A stretch of 64,000 nt of DNA from Nitratidesulfovibrio sp. Its GTDB lineage: Bacteria; Desulfobacterota; Desulfovibrionia; Desulfovibrionales; Desulfovibrionaceae. Below the pieces are notes generated by a model. That model was not told where the DNA came from. It ran no database searches and was given only the letters and a program-made list of their open reading frames with translations. Position numbers and translations under genes: made by a program. The stretch is taken from assembly GCF_040373385.1 (NCBI RefSeq), contig NZ_JBDXXH010000001.1, positions 487,483 through 551,482 on the forward strand, in the 5' to 3' direction. Shown here piece by piece: positions 17,152 through 26,420 of the stretch (its first letter is position 1; every line of letters starts with the position of its first letter).

Positions 17152-17988
17152 TTACGGCAGCATCTTGAGGAATTCCCCGTACCCCTCGGCCTGCATGGCC
17201 TCTCGCGGGACGAAGCGCATCGCGGCCGAGTTCATGCAATAGCGCAGGCCCGTGGGGGCCGGTCCGTCGGGAAACACGTGCCCCAGGTGCGACCCGGCAA
17301 GGCGGCTGCGCACCTCCGTGCGCACCATCCACAGGGTGCGGTCCACGTGCTCGGTCACCGCCTCGGGTGTCACGGGCCGGGTGAAGCTGGGCCAGCCGGT
17401 GCCCGAATCGTACTTGTCGGACGAAAGGAACAGCGGTTCGCCCGATACCACGTCCACGTATATGCCCTGTCGCTTCTCGTCCCAGTATTCGTTGTGGAAG
17501 GCACGTTCGGTGCCTTCCTTCTGGGTGACCTCGTATTGCTGGGGCGTGAGGCGGTCGCGCAGTTCCTTGTCGGTTGGTTTGGAAAAGCCTTGCCATGGTG
17601 CGGATGCGGTCATGGGAATGTCTCCCTTGTCCCCGGATGTGCCATGCGCGGCGTTCGGGGTGTGTGTCGGAAGGGGGGCGGCATCGGATGGTGCCGCGCC
17701 GGATGTGGGTGCGCCGGCCGCCGATGGGGACTGCGGCGCCGCCATGCCCGGTTGCCCGGCCAGCAGGGCGAACAGCAGTACGGCCAGCAACAGCCAGAGC
17801 AGGTCGGGCAGGCCTTCGCGCGTGCGGATGCGGCGGTGGGCGGGGCGAGATGCGGCGGCGTCTGCCGCATCCTGGCCGGGGCGATGGCGGGGGGTGCGCA
17901 TCAGGCGGGCGGCAACGCGCGAGAGCAGGCGCGGCTTGGCGCCTGGGGAGCGGCGGGTGGAACGTAGCGTGGCGTATGCAGCGAACAT
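17152..17988 (-). CDS. msrB: Membrane-anchored peptide methionine-R-sulfoxide reductase (MsrB)
   Basis: A 278-residue protein. Residues about 1-60 are basic, followed by one membrane helix (about 63-82) and a Pro/Ala/Ser-rich linker, so the catalytic domain (about 127-278) should face the periplasm. The domain shows [39 protein letters not shown] and the catalytic cysteine in [13 protein letters not shown]. The two zinc CxxC pairs of classical MsrB are absent. The position that often carries the recycling Cys (SGCGWPSF in many homologues) is Thr here (SGTGWPSF), so this looks like a one-Cys enzyme that needs an external reductant. GGGAGG precedes the ATG on the minus strand. Confidence 0.9.
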   Translation of the reverse strand: MFAAYATLRSTRRSPGAKPRLLSRVAARLMRTPRHRPGQDAADAAASRPAHRRIRTREGLPDLLWLLLAVLLFALLAGQPGMAAPQSPSAAGAPTSGAAPSDAAPLPTHTPNAAHGTSGDKGDIPMTASAPWQGFSKPTDKELRDRLTPQQYEVTQKEGTERAFHNEYWDEKRQGIYVDVVSGEPLFLSSDKYDSGTGWPSFTRPVTPEAVTEHVDRTLWMVRTEVRSRLAGSHLGHVFPDGPAPTGLRYCMNSAAMRFVPREAMQAEGYGEFLKMLP

Positions 17989-18324
17989 GGATGCCTCCCG
18001 GCGGCGTTCTTGCACCGCCTTGCCTTGGCCCCTGTCCGGTTTAATGCGTAGTCTCGTGCGTTGTGCCGGGGCATTTCCGGCGGGGCTGGCCGCTTCTACA
18101 CAGGTAGAGCCTGTGGGGGCAGTGTCAAGGCGGGCGCGCTGCCGGCGGGCAGAACGGGCGGCGGATCGGGGCGGATCAGGGCGGATCAGGGCGGGCCGGA
18201 CGGGAAATGCACCGGGATGGTTCACAGAAGCGCGGAACATGGTTACCGTAACATCCCGGACCGGAGACGGACCGCCCGATGCGGAGCCTGTCCGGTGCAA
18301 GACCTTGCGCAGGAGCCCCTGCCA

Positions 18325-18353
18325 TTGAACGGAGCCGTCAAGGGCTGTAGGGT
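18325..18353 (+). promoter_or_regulatory. Sigma-70-like promoter of the fdhE operon
   Basis: TTGAAC and TAGGGT are separated by 17 bp, 76 bp upstream of fdhE. The remaining spacer 17989-18324 between msrB and this site shows no gene. Confidence 0.55.
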
Positions 18354-18428
18354 ACCCTTCAGGGGTGCCGCACGCCTGACGCTGCCTGCCGGGGTCGCGC
18401 TCCAACCACGTTCCACTCAGGAGAACGC

Positions 18429-19376
18429 ATGACCTTCGATTTCGATCGCGAGTTGCAACGCCTTGAAGGCAAGCTGAAAGCCCTGCGCAGCAAGGAATAC
18501 ATCCCCGACGCCCTGCTGGAGATCGTGGCGCGCACCGCCGCCATCCAGTTGGAGGCGCGCGCCGCCGCGCAGGCGGACCAGCCCGCTGGATCAGCCTCCG
18601 GGCTGTCCCCCGAGTTGATTGCCGGACTGGCCACGCCGGAGGCCCACGCCCAGGGCGCGCCGCTGCTCCCGCGCGATGCATTTACCTACGACAGGGTGCG
18701 CACGGCGGCCACCTTCGGTCGCCTGCTGGCCATGATGCGCGCCGCCGGGGGCAGCCTTGGCACCGCCGCAGAAGTGGTGCGCGAGGCCATGGAAAAGGGC
18801 GAACTTGCCGTGGAGGACGCCTGCGACGCGGCCCTGCGCGACGACGTGGCCTGGTTCGACGCCTGGGCCTTGCGCCTGAACGACGCCCCCAGCCTGGTGC
18901 GCTTTCTGGCCATGGGCAGCGTGGTGCCCTCGGTGGAGGTGCTGGCTCAGGCAGTGGCGGCGGAACACGCCCGCCGTACCGGCGCGGACCAGCCGGGCGC
19001 AACCCCGGTGGTCTGGCAGCACGGCCACTGCCCGGTGTGCGGCAGTGCGCCGCTGGTGGGCCGCCTGGTGGGCAAGGAAGGGGCGTTGCACCACACCTGC
19101 TCGTTCTGCCGCCACGAATACCGCGCCAAGCGGTTGCAGTGTCCGTTCTGCCTGGAGAACGAATCGAAGAACCTCGAATACTTCACCGCCGATGGCGAGC
19201 CCGGCTTTCAGGTGCATGTCTGCACGTCGTGCAAGGGGTACATCAAGGTGGCGGATTTCCGCGAGTTCGACCGCGTGTCCATTCCGGTGCTGGACGACCT
19301 GGAGTCGCTGGCGCTGGACATCGTGGCGCGCCAGCAGGGCTACGCGCGGCCCACGGCGTCTGCCTGGGGGTTCTGA
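18429..19376 (+). CDS. fdhE: Formate dehydrogenase accessory protein FdhE
   Basis: A 315-residue cytoplasmic protein needed for formate dehydrogenase maturation in the family. The C-terminal half holds four CxxC pairs (CPVC, CSFC, CPFC, CTSC) arranged as two rubredoxin-like knuckles, the hallmark of FdhE. The N-terminal half is helical. It opens the operon fdhE-fdhD-mobA-moaA; its stop overlaps the next start (TGATG at 19374-19378), so the genes are translationally coupled. The probable client is the formate dehydrogenase at 38238-41974. Confidence 0.93.
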   Translation: MTFDFDRELQRLEGKLKALRSKEYIPDALLEIVARTAAIQLEARAAAQADQPAGSASGLSPELIAGLATPEAHAQGAPLLPRDAFTYDRVRTAATFGRLLAMMRAAGGSLGTAAEVVREAMEKGELAVEDACDAALRDDVAWFDAWALRLNDAPSLVRFLAMGSVVPSVEVLAQAVAAEHARRTGADQPGATPVVWQHGHCPVCGSAPLVGRLVGKEGALHHTCSFCRHEYRAKRLQCPFCLENESKNLEYFTADGEPGFQVHVCTSCKGYIKVADFREFDRVSIPVLDDLESLALDIVARQQGYARPTASAWGF

Positions 19377-20197
19377 TGACCGGGGGCGACGCGACGCGAC
19401 TGCCGGATGGTGCAAACGGGGTCGCCGGGGCCATGCCGCGCCCGGTTTCCGTGCGCCGCTACAAGGATGCGGCCTGGGGCGACGTGGACGACGTGCTGAG
19501 CCGCGAGGTGCCGGTGCGCGTGGAATGGAGCCCGGAACCGGGCGAGGCGGGCATCGCCGCCGGAGCCACCCGGCTGTGGGCCTGGCCGCACGGCCTGGCC
19601 GACCTGGCCCTTGGGCACGTGCTGCTGGACCGGGTGCACCCCGCCGTGACCGGGCAGGAACCGGGGGCGTGGGGCATCCGCCACGCGGGCACGGTGGCCG
19701 AGGTGAGCGAGGGCGGCAGCCTTGGCTTTGCCGTAAGCCTGCGTGCCGCACCGCGCGTCACGGCGCCGCAACCGCCCGTGCCCATGCGGGCCGCCGTGCT
19801 GCTGGACGCCATGCGCGCCTTCATGGGCGAGGAAGGACTGTGGGACGGCACCGGCTGCTTTCACCGCGCGGGCGTGTACGATCCCGTGCAGGGCCGCCTG
19901 CTGCGCCGGGCCGAGGACATCGGTCGCCACAACTGCATCGACCGCCTGGCCGGATGGGCCGCGCGCGAAGGCGTGGACCTGGCCCCCCGGCTGCTGCTGG
20001 TTTCCGCGCGGGTGACGGCCAGTCTGTTCGCCAAGGCGCGCAGGGCGGGTTTTTCGTTCATCGTCAGCCGTTCCGCCGTGACCACCGGCTCGGTGGACAT
20101 GGCCACGGAACAGGGCGTGACCCTGGTGGGCTTTGCGCGGGACCGCGAGGAGCGCTTTACCGTGTTTGCCGATGCCGGGGGCAGGGTGCAGGAATGA
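19376..20197 (+). CDS. fdhD: FdhD-like sulfurtransferase, lacking the usual CxxC
   Basis: A 273-residue FdhD/NarQ-family protein. In E. coli, FdhD passes sulfur from IscS to the molybdenum cofactor of formate dehydrogenase using a CxxC loop. The C-terminal family motifs are present: GTGCFHRAG and EDIGRHNCIDRLAG, followed by SFIVSRSAVTTGSVDMA. However, the segment between the N-terminal domain and GTGCFH contains no cysteine at all; the only Cys residues are in GTGC and RHNC. Sulfur transfer, if retained, must use one of these. It overlaps fdhE (TGATG) and mobA (ATGA), so stoichiometric expression with both is likely. Confidence 0.88.
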   Translation: MTGGDATRLPDGANGVAGAMPRPVSVRRYKDAAWGDVDDVLSREVPVRVEWSPEPGEAGIAAGATRLWAWPHGLADLALGHVLLDRVHPAVTGQEPGAWGIRHAGTVAEVSEGGSLGFAVSLRAAPRVTAPQPPVPMRAAVLLDAMRAFMGEEGLWDGTGCFHRAGVYDPVQGRLLRRAEDIGRHNCIDRLAGWAAREGVDLAPRLLLVSARVTASLFAKARRAGFSFIVSRSAVTTGSVDMATEQGVTLVGFARDREERFTVFADAGGRVQE

Positions 20198-20964
20198 GAC
20201 GCCGGGGCACGGAGCACGCGGAAAATACGCCTGGGGACGGGGTGGACGCCGCCCACGGCATCGCCTTGGCCCAGCCCCGTGACGATTCGCCGGACAGGGA
20301 TGACACCCCGGACAGGGATGCCCCGCCGCCATCTGAGGACGCAGCGCACGGCATCGTCGGCGTGGTGCTGGCGGGCGGGTTGTCCACCCGGCTCGGGCAG
20401 GACAAGACCCGGCTGCGCCTGCATGGCGAATCCGCGCCGGGCATGCTGGCCCGTACGGCAGAGCTGCTGCACGCGGTCACCGGCGAGGTGTGGATTTCCT
20501 GCCGGGGCAACCGGCCCTGCCCGGTGTCCGAATCCGGCGTCGATGGCCCCTACTACCGCCTGAACGACGAGGTGGAGGGCATGGGGCCGTTCGGCGGGGT
20601 GATCACCGCCCTGCGCGTGGCACAGGGGCCGGTGCTGGTACTCTCGTGCGATTTGCCGTTCATGGAGCGCGCCGTGCTGGAACGGTTGCTGGCCCGGCGG
20701 GCAGCGCGGCGACCGGGAGCGCTGATGACCACCTTTCGGCAGGTGGAGACCGGCTTCATCGAATCGCTGGTGGCCATATACGAATTCGAGGCCCTGCCGC
20801 TGTTCCGGCAGGCACTGGAGGACGGAGAACGCAAGCTGAGCCGGGTGGTGCCGCCGGACCTGCGCGAGCACATTCCCTACTCGGTGAGCGAAGCCCTGCC
20901 GTTCTTCAACATCAACTACCCCGCCGACCTCGAGATGGCCCGGCGGATCATCGGCGCGCTGTAG
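20194..20964 (+). CDS. mobA: Molybdenum cofactor guanylyltransferase MobA
   Basis: A 256-residue protein. After a polar, Asp/Pro-rich N-terminal extension of about 50 residues comes the nucleotidyltransferase signature VVLAGGLSTRLGQDK, the GMGPFGGV motif and the LSCDLPFM metal/nucleotide motif. MobA attaches GMP to molybdopterin to give the MGD cofactor used by formate dehydrogenase and other DMSO-reductase-type enzymes in this window. The C-terminal FNINYPADLEMA matches the MobA ending. It is coupled to fdhD by ATGA. The start could lie downstream of the extension, but no better ribosome site was seen. Confidence 0.92.
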   Translation: MRRRGTEHAENTPGDGVDAAHGIALAQPRDDSPDRDDTPDRDAPPPSEDAAHGIVGVVLAGGLSTRLGQDKTRLRLHGESAPGMLARTAELLHAVTGEVWISCRGNRPCPVSESGVDGPYYRLNDEVEGMGPFGGVITALRVAQGPVLVLSCDLPFMERAVLERLLARRAARRPGALMTTFRQVETGFIESLVAIYEFEALPLFRQALEDGERKLSRVVPPDLREHIPYSVSEALPFFNINYPADLEMARRIIGAL

Positions 20965-21014
20965 CAGGCGCGCCGCACGGGCAGAAGCCCCCGCATCGGC
21001 TTCGCGGAAACGCC

Positions 21015-21074
21015 ATGACCGGAAATGCCATGACCAGAAATGCCATGACCCGAAATGCCATGACTAGAAACGTC
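21015..21074. repeat. 15-bp tandem repeat at the moaA start
   Basis: Four copies of a unit like ATGACCGGAAATGCC begin at 21015, 21030, 21045 and 21060 (the last is degenerate). Each encodes M-T-x-N-A/V in the moaA frame, so the gene begins with four consecutive in-frame ATG codons. Copy-number change would alter the N-terminus without a frameshift. Confidence 0.9.
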
Positions 21075-22220
21075 GTCCTTGCCAGAGATGGAGCCGCCCC
21101 GGAAGGGGATGCCGAAACCCGTGCGGTGCCCGGCATGGCAGCGGGCACCGTGCCCGACGGCGCCACCCTGACCGACACGCATGGCCGCAAGGTGCGTTAC
21201 CTGCGCCTGTCGGTCACCGACCGCTGCAACCTGCGCTGCTCGTACTGTTGGGGTTGCACGGAAATGCGCTTCATCCCCCACGACGATGTGCTGCGCTACG
21301 AGGAAATGGTGCGCATCGTGGACGTGGCCGTGGAAGAGGGCGTGGAAAAGGTGCGCCTGACCGGGGGCGAACCCTTCGTGCGCAAGGGGCTGACCGGCTT
21401 TCTGGACATGCTGCACCAGCGTCATCCGGCGCTGGACATCCGCATCACCACCAACGGCACCCTGCTGGCCCCGCACGCTGGCGTGCTGCGCGGCCTTGGT
21501 GTGAGCACGGTGAACATCTCGCTGGATACCTTCCGGCGCGACCGATTTGCCGCCACCACCGGGCGCGACATGCTGGCCCAGGTGCTGGAAGGCATCCACG
21601 CCGCGCTGGACGCGGGGCTGGCCGTGAAGATCAACGCCGTGGCCCTGAAGGGCGTCAACGACGACGAACTGGCCGCCTTCCTCGACTTTGCGCGCCGCCA
21701 TCCTGTTGACGTGCGCTTCATCGAATTCATGCCCATGGGCGGCGGCACCAGTTGGACGGAAGACCAGTTCTGGGGCGCCCCGGACATCCTGTCGGCGGCG
21801 GGGCGGCTGGCGGACCTTGTCCCCCTGGCCCCCGGCGAGCGGCGCAAGGGACCGGCCAAGCTGTGGGGCATCGCCGGGGGGCTGGGCCGCTTCGGGCTCA
21901 TCACGCCCCTGTCCGACCATTTCTGCGGCGATTGCAACCGCCTGCGCGTGACCCCCGACGGGCGGCTGCGCACCTGCCTGTTCTCCGACCGCGAATACCG
22001 GCTGCGCCCGTTGTTGCGCCATCCAAAGCTGGGGCCGGACGCGGTGCGCAGGGTGCTGCGCCTAGCCAACCGCCGCAAGCCGCTGGGGTACCAGTTGCTG
22101 GCCAGGGTGCGTGCGGGCCAACTGGCCGAATTGCGGGGAACGGGGCAAGAACTGCCCAACGCCCCGTGCGAGGGCGGCACCGCCGTGGCCAATCGCCGCA
22201 TGAGCGCCATCGGCGGGTAG
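21015..22220 (+). CDS. moaA: GTP 3',8-cyclase MoaA
   Basis: A 401-residue radical SAM enzyme that performs the first step of molybdopterin synthesis from GTP. The SAM cluster motif is CNLRCSYC (Cys71, Cys75, Cys78) and the C-terminal GTP-binding cluster is carried by HFCGDCNRLRVTPDGRLRTC. The family usually ends in GG, and here the terminus is RRMSAIGG, which is intact. The first 50 residues are an extension containing four M-T-x-N repeats and an Ala/Gly-rich stretch; the true start could be any of the four ATGs. MoaA normally works with MoaC, which is not in the window. Last gene of the fdhE operon; terminator follows. Confidence 0.95.
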   Translation: MTGNAMTRNAMTRNAMTRNVVLARDGAAPEGDAETRAVPGMAAGTVPDGATLTDTHGRKVRYLRLSVTDRCNLRCSYCWGCTEMRFIPHDDVLRYEEMVRIVDVAVEEGVEKVRLTGGEPFVRKGLTGFLDMLHQRHPALDIRITTNGTLLAPHAGVLRGLGVSTVNISLDTFRRDRFAATTGRDMLAQVLEGIHAALDAGLAVKINAVALKGVNDDELAAFLDFARRHPVDVRFIEFMPMGGGTSWTEDQFWGAPDILSAAGRLADLVPLAPGERRKGPAKLWGIAGGLGRFGLITPLSDHFCGDCNRLRVTPDGRLRTCLFSDREYRLRPLLRHPKLGPDAVRRVLRLANRRKPLGYQLLARVRAGQLAELRGTGQELPNAPCEGGTAVANRRMSAIGG

Positions 22221-22315
22221 GGTCTGTTTCCATCGCGGCCATTTTGTCCCCTGCCTGATCGGCGAAGGGGCGGAGCCTGTCTTTTCCTGGCATGATCGTG
22301 GACCGCACAATGGGC

Positions 22316-22348
22316 GAGGCCGGAACCCGAAAGGGTTCCGGCCTCTTT
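22316..22348 (+). terminator. Intrinsic terminator of the fdhE-moaA operon
   Basis: A perfect 13-bp stem (GAGGCCGGAACCC / GGGTTCCGGCCTC) with a GAAA tetraloop, then TTT. Confidence 0.88.
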
Positions 22349-22448
22349 GCGTCGTCGGACCGTCTCCGGTCCCTTTTCGTCCCGGCGGGTGCGGACCGGG
22401 GCGGGGCACGGCGCGCGGGTGGCCCCGCGCGCCGCTCCGTTTGTGCAA

Positions 22449-24260
22449 TTACTCCGTCACTACTTCCAGCACGTCGTCGCCGTCCTCGTCGGTGACGGTC
22501 TTCTGGATGGCCAGCAGTTGCATCCAGCGCTTCACCGTGCCCACGATGACCACCGCCATCAGGCACATGACGATGATGGCCAGCGTGGAGAGCAGGTACA
22601 GGCCCTTGGGCAGGTAGTTGTTCATCACGTTCAGGTAGCCAGCCCAGAAGGTGATGCCCACCATGGACAGGCCGGGAATGGCGGTCATCCACGCATACTT
22701 GGCCTTGTTCATGCGGATGATCATGGTGGTGCCGATCAGCAGGCCCACGGCGGCCAGCAATTGGTTGGACATGCCGAACAGAGGCCAGATGGTCGAGATG
22801 TCGCCAGTGTACACCAGGTACCCCCACGATGCGGTAAACAGGGCGCTGGTGATCAGGATGCCGGGCATCCAGCGCTTTTCGGCGAACTTGGGAATCACCG
22901 TGCCGATCATTTCCTGCAGGAAGAAGCGGCCCACGCGGGTGCCGGTGTCCACGGCGGTGAGGATGAACACCGCTTCGAACATGATGGCAAAGTGGTACCA
23001 GTACGACATCAGGTGTTCCATGAACGGGATGGACGAGAAGATGTGCGCCATGCCCACGGCCAGCGACACCGCGCCGCCGGGACGGCCCTGGATGTTTTCG
23101 CCCACGGCGGCGGCAAGCTGCGGCAGGTCCACGGTGGTCATGCCCAGCTTGGCAAACACGGCGGGGGCGGCGTTGATGGCAAAGTAGTCGGCAGGCGCCA
23201 GCACGCAGGCGGCAATCAGGGCCATGATGGCCACGAAGCCTTCGGTAAGCATGGCGCCGTAGCCCACGAACAGCAGGTCACGTTCGCTGCCGATCATCTT
23301 GGGGGTGGTGCCGGTGGCGATGATGGCGTGGAAGCCTGACAGCGCTCCGCAGGCGATGGTGATGAACAGGAACGGGAACACCGCACCGGGGATGATGGGG
23401 CCGCCGCCGTTCACGAACGGGGTAAGGGCTTCCATCTGCAAGGTGGGATGCACCCAGAAGATGCCGATGGCCAGCGCCGCGATGGTGCCGATCTTCAGGT
23501 AGGTGGACAGGTAGTCGCGCGGGCACAGCAGCAGCCACACCGGCAGTACCGACGCGGCAAAGCCGTACACCGGGATGGACAGCGCGATGGTGTGGCGCGA
23601 CATGTTGAACCACGAGGACAGCACCGGGTGCTCCACAACGTACGGGCCAGCCAGAATGGCCAGGGCCAGCAGCACCACGCCGATGATGGAAGCGCCCTTC
23701 ACGTCGCCGTCACGCCACACGTGCAGGTACACGCCCATCAGCAGCGCGATGGGAATGGTGGCGAACACGGTGAAGGTGCCCCACGCGCTGTCGTGCATGG
23801 CGTTGACCACGGCGATGGACAGGCCCGCCAGGGTCAGGATGAGGATGAACAGCACCGCGAACGAGGCCACTGAGCCGGTGAACTTGTCGATTTCCTTGCC
23901 AGCGATGTAGGCAAGGCTTTGCCCCTTGTGGCGGATGGAGGCGAACAGCACCACGGTGTCATGCACCGCGCCCGCCACCACGCAGCCGATCAGGATCCAA
24001 AGGGTGCCCGGCAGATAGCCGAACTGTGCGGCCAGCACCGGGCCAAGCAGCGGGCCTGCCGCCGCGATGGCGGCGAAATGGTGTCCGAAGAGCACGTACT
24101 TGTTGGTTTCCACGTAGTCGTGGCCATCGGCCATGCGTACCGCCGGGGTCGGTCTGCCGGGTTTTACCCCCAGAACCGTGCGGGTCAGGAAAAGCCCGTA
24201 GAAGCGATAGGCGATGGCGAAGACGCATAGTGCAGCGAAGACAAGCGTCAATGCGTTCAT
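22449..24260 (-). CDS. cstA: CstA-family peptide/pyruvate transporter
   Basis: A 603-residue inner-membrane carrier with about 16 hydrophobic helices. Hallmarks of the CstA/BtsT family include PAVRMADGHDYVETNKYVLF near residue 40, HHFAAIAAAGPLLGPVLAAQ, GAVHDTVVLFASIRHKGQSL, ACGALSGFHAIIATGTTPK and GMSNQLLAAVGLLIG. BtsT of E. coli takes up pyruvate by proton symport and CstA has been tied to peptides and pyruvate. A LytS/LytTR-type two-component pair lies 2 kb upstream on the same strand, matching the BtsSR/BtsT arrangement. Pyruvate as substrate is an inference; it would fit a lactate- and pyruvate-using sulfate reducer. Confidence 0.92.
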   Translation of the reverse strand: MNALTLVFAALCVFAIAYRFYGLFLTRTVLGVKPGRPTPAVRMADGHDYVETNKYVLFGHHFAAIAAAGPLLGPVLAAQFGYLPGTLWILIGCVVAGAVHDTVVLFASIRHKGQSLAYIAGKEIDKFTGSVASFAVLFILILTLAGLSIAVVNAMHDSAWGTFTVFATIPIALLMGVYLHVWRDGDVKGASIIGVVLLALAILAGPYVVEHPVLSSWFNMSRHTIALSIPVYGFAASVLPVWLLLCPRDYLSTYLKIGTIAALAIGIFWVHPTLQMEALTPFVNGGGPIIPGAVFPFLFITIACGALSGFHAIIATGTTPKMIGSERDLLFVGYGAMLTEGFVAIMALIAACVLAPADYFAINAAPAVFAKLGMTTVDLPQLAAAVGENIQGRPGGAVSLAVGMAHIFSSIPFMEHLMSYWYHFAIMFEAVFILTAVDTGTRVGRFFLQEMIGTVIPKFAEKRWMPGILITSALFTASWGYLVYTGDISTIWPLFGMSNQLLAAVGLLIGTTMIIRMNKAKYAWMTAIPGLSMVGITFWAGYLNVMNNYLPKGLYLLSTLAIIVMCLMAVVIVGTVKRWMQLLAIQKTVTDEDGDDVLEVVTE

Positions 24261-24288
24261 CGTGTTCCTCCGTTGATGCTGTCGGTTT

Positions 24289-24393
24289 GCCAGTCTTCAT
24301 GAAAGACTGGCGGATGCCCTGTATGCAGTTTCCAGCTCTTGGGCCGATAATCGGAGGAAAGCATGCATCATGGCAACGTACCCTGTTGCGATG
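24289..24393 (-). promoter_or_regulatory. Leader of cstA with hairpin and inverted repeat
   Basis: The 489-bp spacer before cstA holds no gene. Two structures are visible: a hairpin GCCAGTCTT / AAGACTGGC (24289-24311) in the probable mRNA leader, and an inverted repeat GCAAC-N7-GTTGC (24373-24389) flanked by CATC/GATG, which is a possible regulator site. I could not identify a LytTR direct-repeat operator with confidence. Confidence 0.35.
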
Positions 24394-24569
24394 TGCACTT
24401 TTTCACGTGCGGAATGTCGGAAAACACTCCTGAAATGCCGCTGTGTGCGGCGAGTCGCTTTTCAGGCATGGAAATGTGCGTGGTGGTGGCGTGTACTTTG
24501 TGAGGTTCTGGAGGGAATAGGGAATAATGTCAGTGGGATATTGATAGTGTCCTCGTCTGCAAGGAGCAG

Positions 24570-24597
24570 GGCCGGGCATGAGTGGACATGCCCGGCC
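24570..24597 (-). terminator. Hairpin downstream of the second CstA-like gene
   Basis: Perfect 11-bp arms (GGCCGGGCATG / CATGCCCGGCC). It lies 150 nt past the stop at 24750 in the direction of transcription. The T tract is poor. Confidence 0.5.
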
Positions 24598-24749
24598 TTG
24601 TCAGATCAGCCCTTGCCAGATCAGCAGGACAGGGAACGGCGGGGGAGGGGGGCGGAAGATACCGCACTGAGGCAGGAAGGACGCCCGAAAATACTTGGCC
24701 CCGTCCTTGTTACAGTACGCCAGACGCGCCAGACGCGCGGAAAGGGGAA

Positions 24750-26153
24750 TCAGGCCTTGCGGCGGCAGCGGGACAGGAACAGGGCCAGCGCCAGCGCGGC
24801 GGCAACACCACCCATCCACGAAGAGACGCTCAGCGGCAGGTTCAGGCCGATGCGGGCGTGGCAGATGTAGGTGGCGCACACGGCGGTCATGAAGCTGGCG
24901 GGCAGGCTGGCGGGCCAGTGGAACATGCCTCCCCGCGCCAGAAAGGCCGCGACGGTCCACAGCACCAGCGTTGCCAGCACCTGGTTGGCCCAGCCGAAGT
25001 AGCGCCAGATCACCTCGAAGTTGACCTGCGACAGGGTGGCCCCCAGCGCGAACAGCGGCACCGCGATGAGCAGGCGGCGGCCGCGTTCCCGCTGCGCGAT
25101 GCCGAGCACGTCGGCGATGGTCAGGCGGGCGGAACGGAAGGCCGTGTCGCCGGAGGTGATGGGCAGCACGATGACCCCCAGGATGGCCAGGATGCCCCCC
25201 GCAGGGCCCATCAGTTCCATGGACACGTCGTTGACCACCTTGCCGGGCCCCCCGGCGGCTATGGCGGCCTGCAACGTCGCGGGGTCGGGGTACAGGGCCA
25301 TGCCCAGGGTGGCCCAGATCAGCGCCAGCGCGCCTTCGGCGATCATGGCCCCGTAGAACACGGGCAGCCCGCTGCGTTCGTCGGGCAGGCAGCGGGCCAT
25401 CAGGGGCGACTGGGTGGCGTGGAAGCCGGAAATGGCCCCGCAGGCGATGGTGATGAACAGCAGCGGCCACATGGGCAGGTCCGCTGGTGGTGTCGTCCAG
25501 GCCAGGGGGGCGCGGGTGGCGTACCCTTCCACGAACAGCGCGGCGGTAAGCCCCACGGCCATGACCAGCAGCGAGCCCGCGAAGATGGGATAGACCCGCC
25601 CGATGACCACGTCGATGGGCAGGATGGTGGCCAGGAAGTAGTAGGCGAAGATGACCACCACCCACGTCATCACGGGTATGGTGGTCATGTCCGACAGCAG
25701 GCGCGCCGGGCCGGTGACGAACACCACCCCCACCAGCACCACCACCACCAGCGAGAAGACCTGCATGAAGCGGCGCATGGAGGTGCCCAGATGGTCGCCC
25801 ACCACGTCGGGCAGCGAAAGGCCGCCCCGCCGCACGGAAAGCATGCCCGAGAAATAATCGTGCACCCCCCCGGCGAAGATGGACCCCAGCACTATCCACA
25901 CCAGCGCCCACGGCCCGTACAGCGCGCCCAGGATGGGGCCATACACCGGCCCGATGCCCGCGATGTTCAGCAACTGGATGAGAAAGACGCTCTTGGCGGG
26001 CATCTTCACGTAGTCCACCCCGTCGGCCATGGTGCAGGCGGGGGTGGGCCGGGCGTTGTCCGGGCGCATCAGGCGCACCATCAGGCGGCCGTAGAGAAGG
26101 TAGCCGCAGACAAGCGCGGCAAGGCTTATGGCAAGGTATGCCCCAGGCGGCAT
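24750..26153 (-). CDS. Second, shorter CstA-family transporter
   Basis: A 467-residue polytopic membrane protein of the CstA family, about 135 residues shorter than its neighbour at 22449. It shares the family signatures: PACTMADGVDYVKMPAKSVF, NIAGIGPVYGPILGALYG, GGVHDYFSGMLSVRRGG, ACGAISGFHATQSPL and FGWANQVLATLVLW. The missing C-terminal region suggests a different subfamily rather than a truncation, since the reading frame ends cleanly. AAGGAG precedes the ATG at 26153. It lies between the LytS-type kinase and cstA on the same strand, so the four genes may be one regulated locus. Substrate unknown. Confidence 0.88.
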   Translation of the reverse strand: MPPGAYLAISLAALVCGYLLYGRLMVRLMRPDNARPTPACTMADGVDYVKMPAKSVFLIQLLNIAGIGPVYGPILGALYGPWALVWIVLGSIFAGGVHDYFSGMLSVRRGGLSLPDVVGDHLGTSMRRFMQVFSLVVVVLVGVVFVTGPARLLSDMTTIPVMTWVVVIFAYYFLATILPIDVVIGRVYPIFAGSLLVMAVGLTAALFVEGYATRAPLAWTTPPADLPMWPLLFITIACGAISGFHATQSPLMARCLPDERSGLPVFYGAMIAEGALALIWATLGMALYPDPATLQAAIAAGGPGKVVNDVSMELMGPAGGILAILGVIVLPITSGDTAFRSARLTIADVLGIAQRERGRRLLIAVPLFALGATLSQVNFEVIWRYFGWANQVLATLVLWTVAAFLARGGMFHWPASLPASFMTAVCATYICHARIGLNLPLSVSSWMGGVAAALALALFLSRCRRKA

Positions 26154-26420
26154 GGGTGCTCCTTGAGAAGGATGACGCAGACGGCGTGGTGACCGGCGAC
26201 CGGGGGAAAATACCCGCAACCGTCGCGCATGGCAACGCGGCGTGGGGCGGCGCGTAGTGCGGGCGCGGCAAAAAGGGCGGCGCGTATCGGGGGGCGGCGA
26301 CCGGCCACGGCCATGCCGCGCGCGGTGGCCGCAATGCCGGGGGACGTACGGCACGCGTAGACCGCGACGGCAACGTTGCGGGGACGTTTGGTCCGGCGCT
26401 ACCGCACCCTCTGGCCGACG

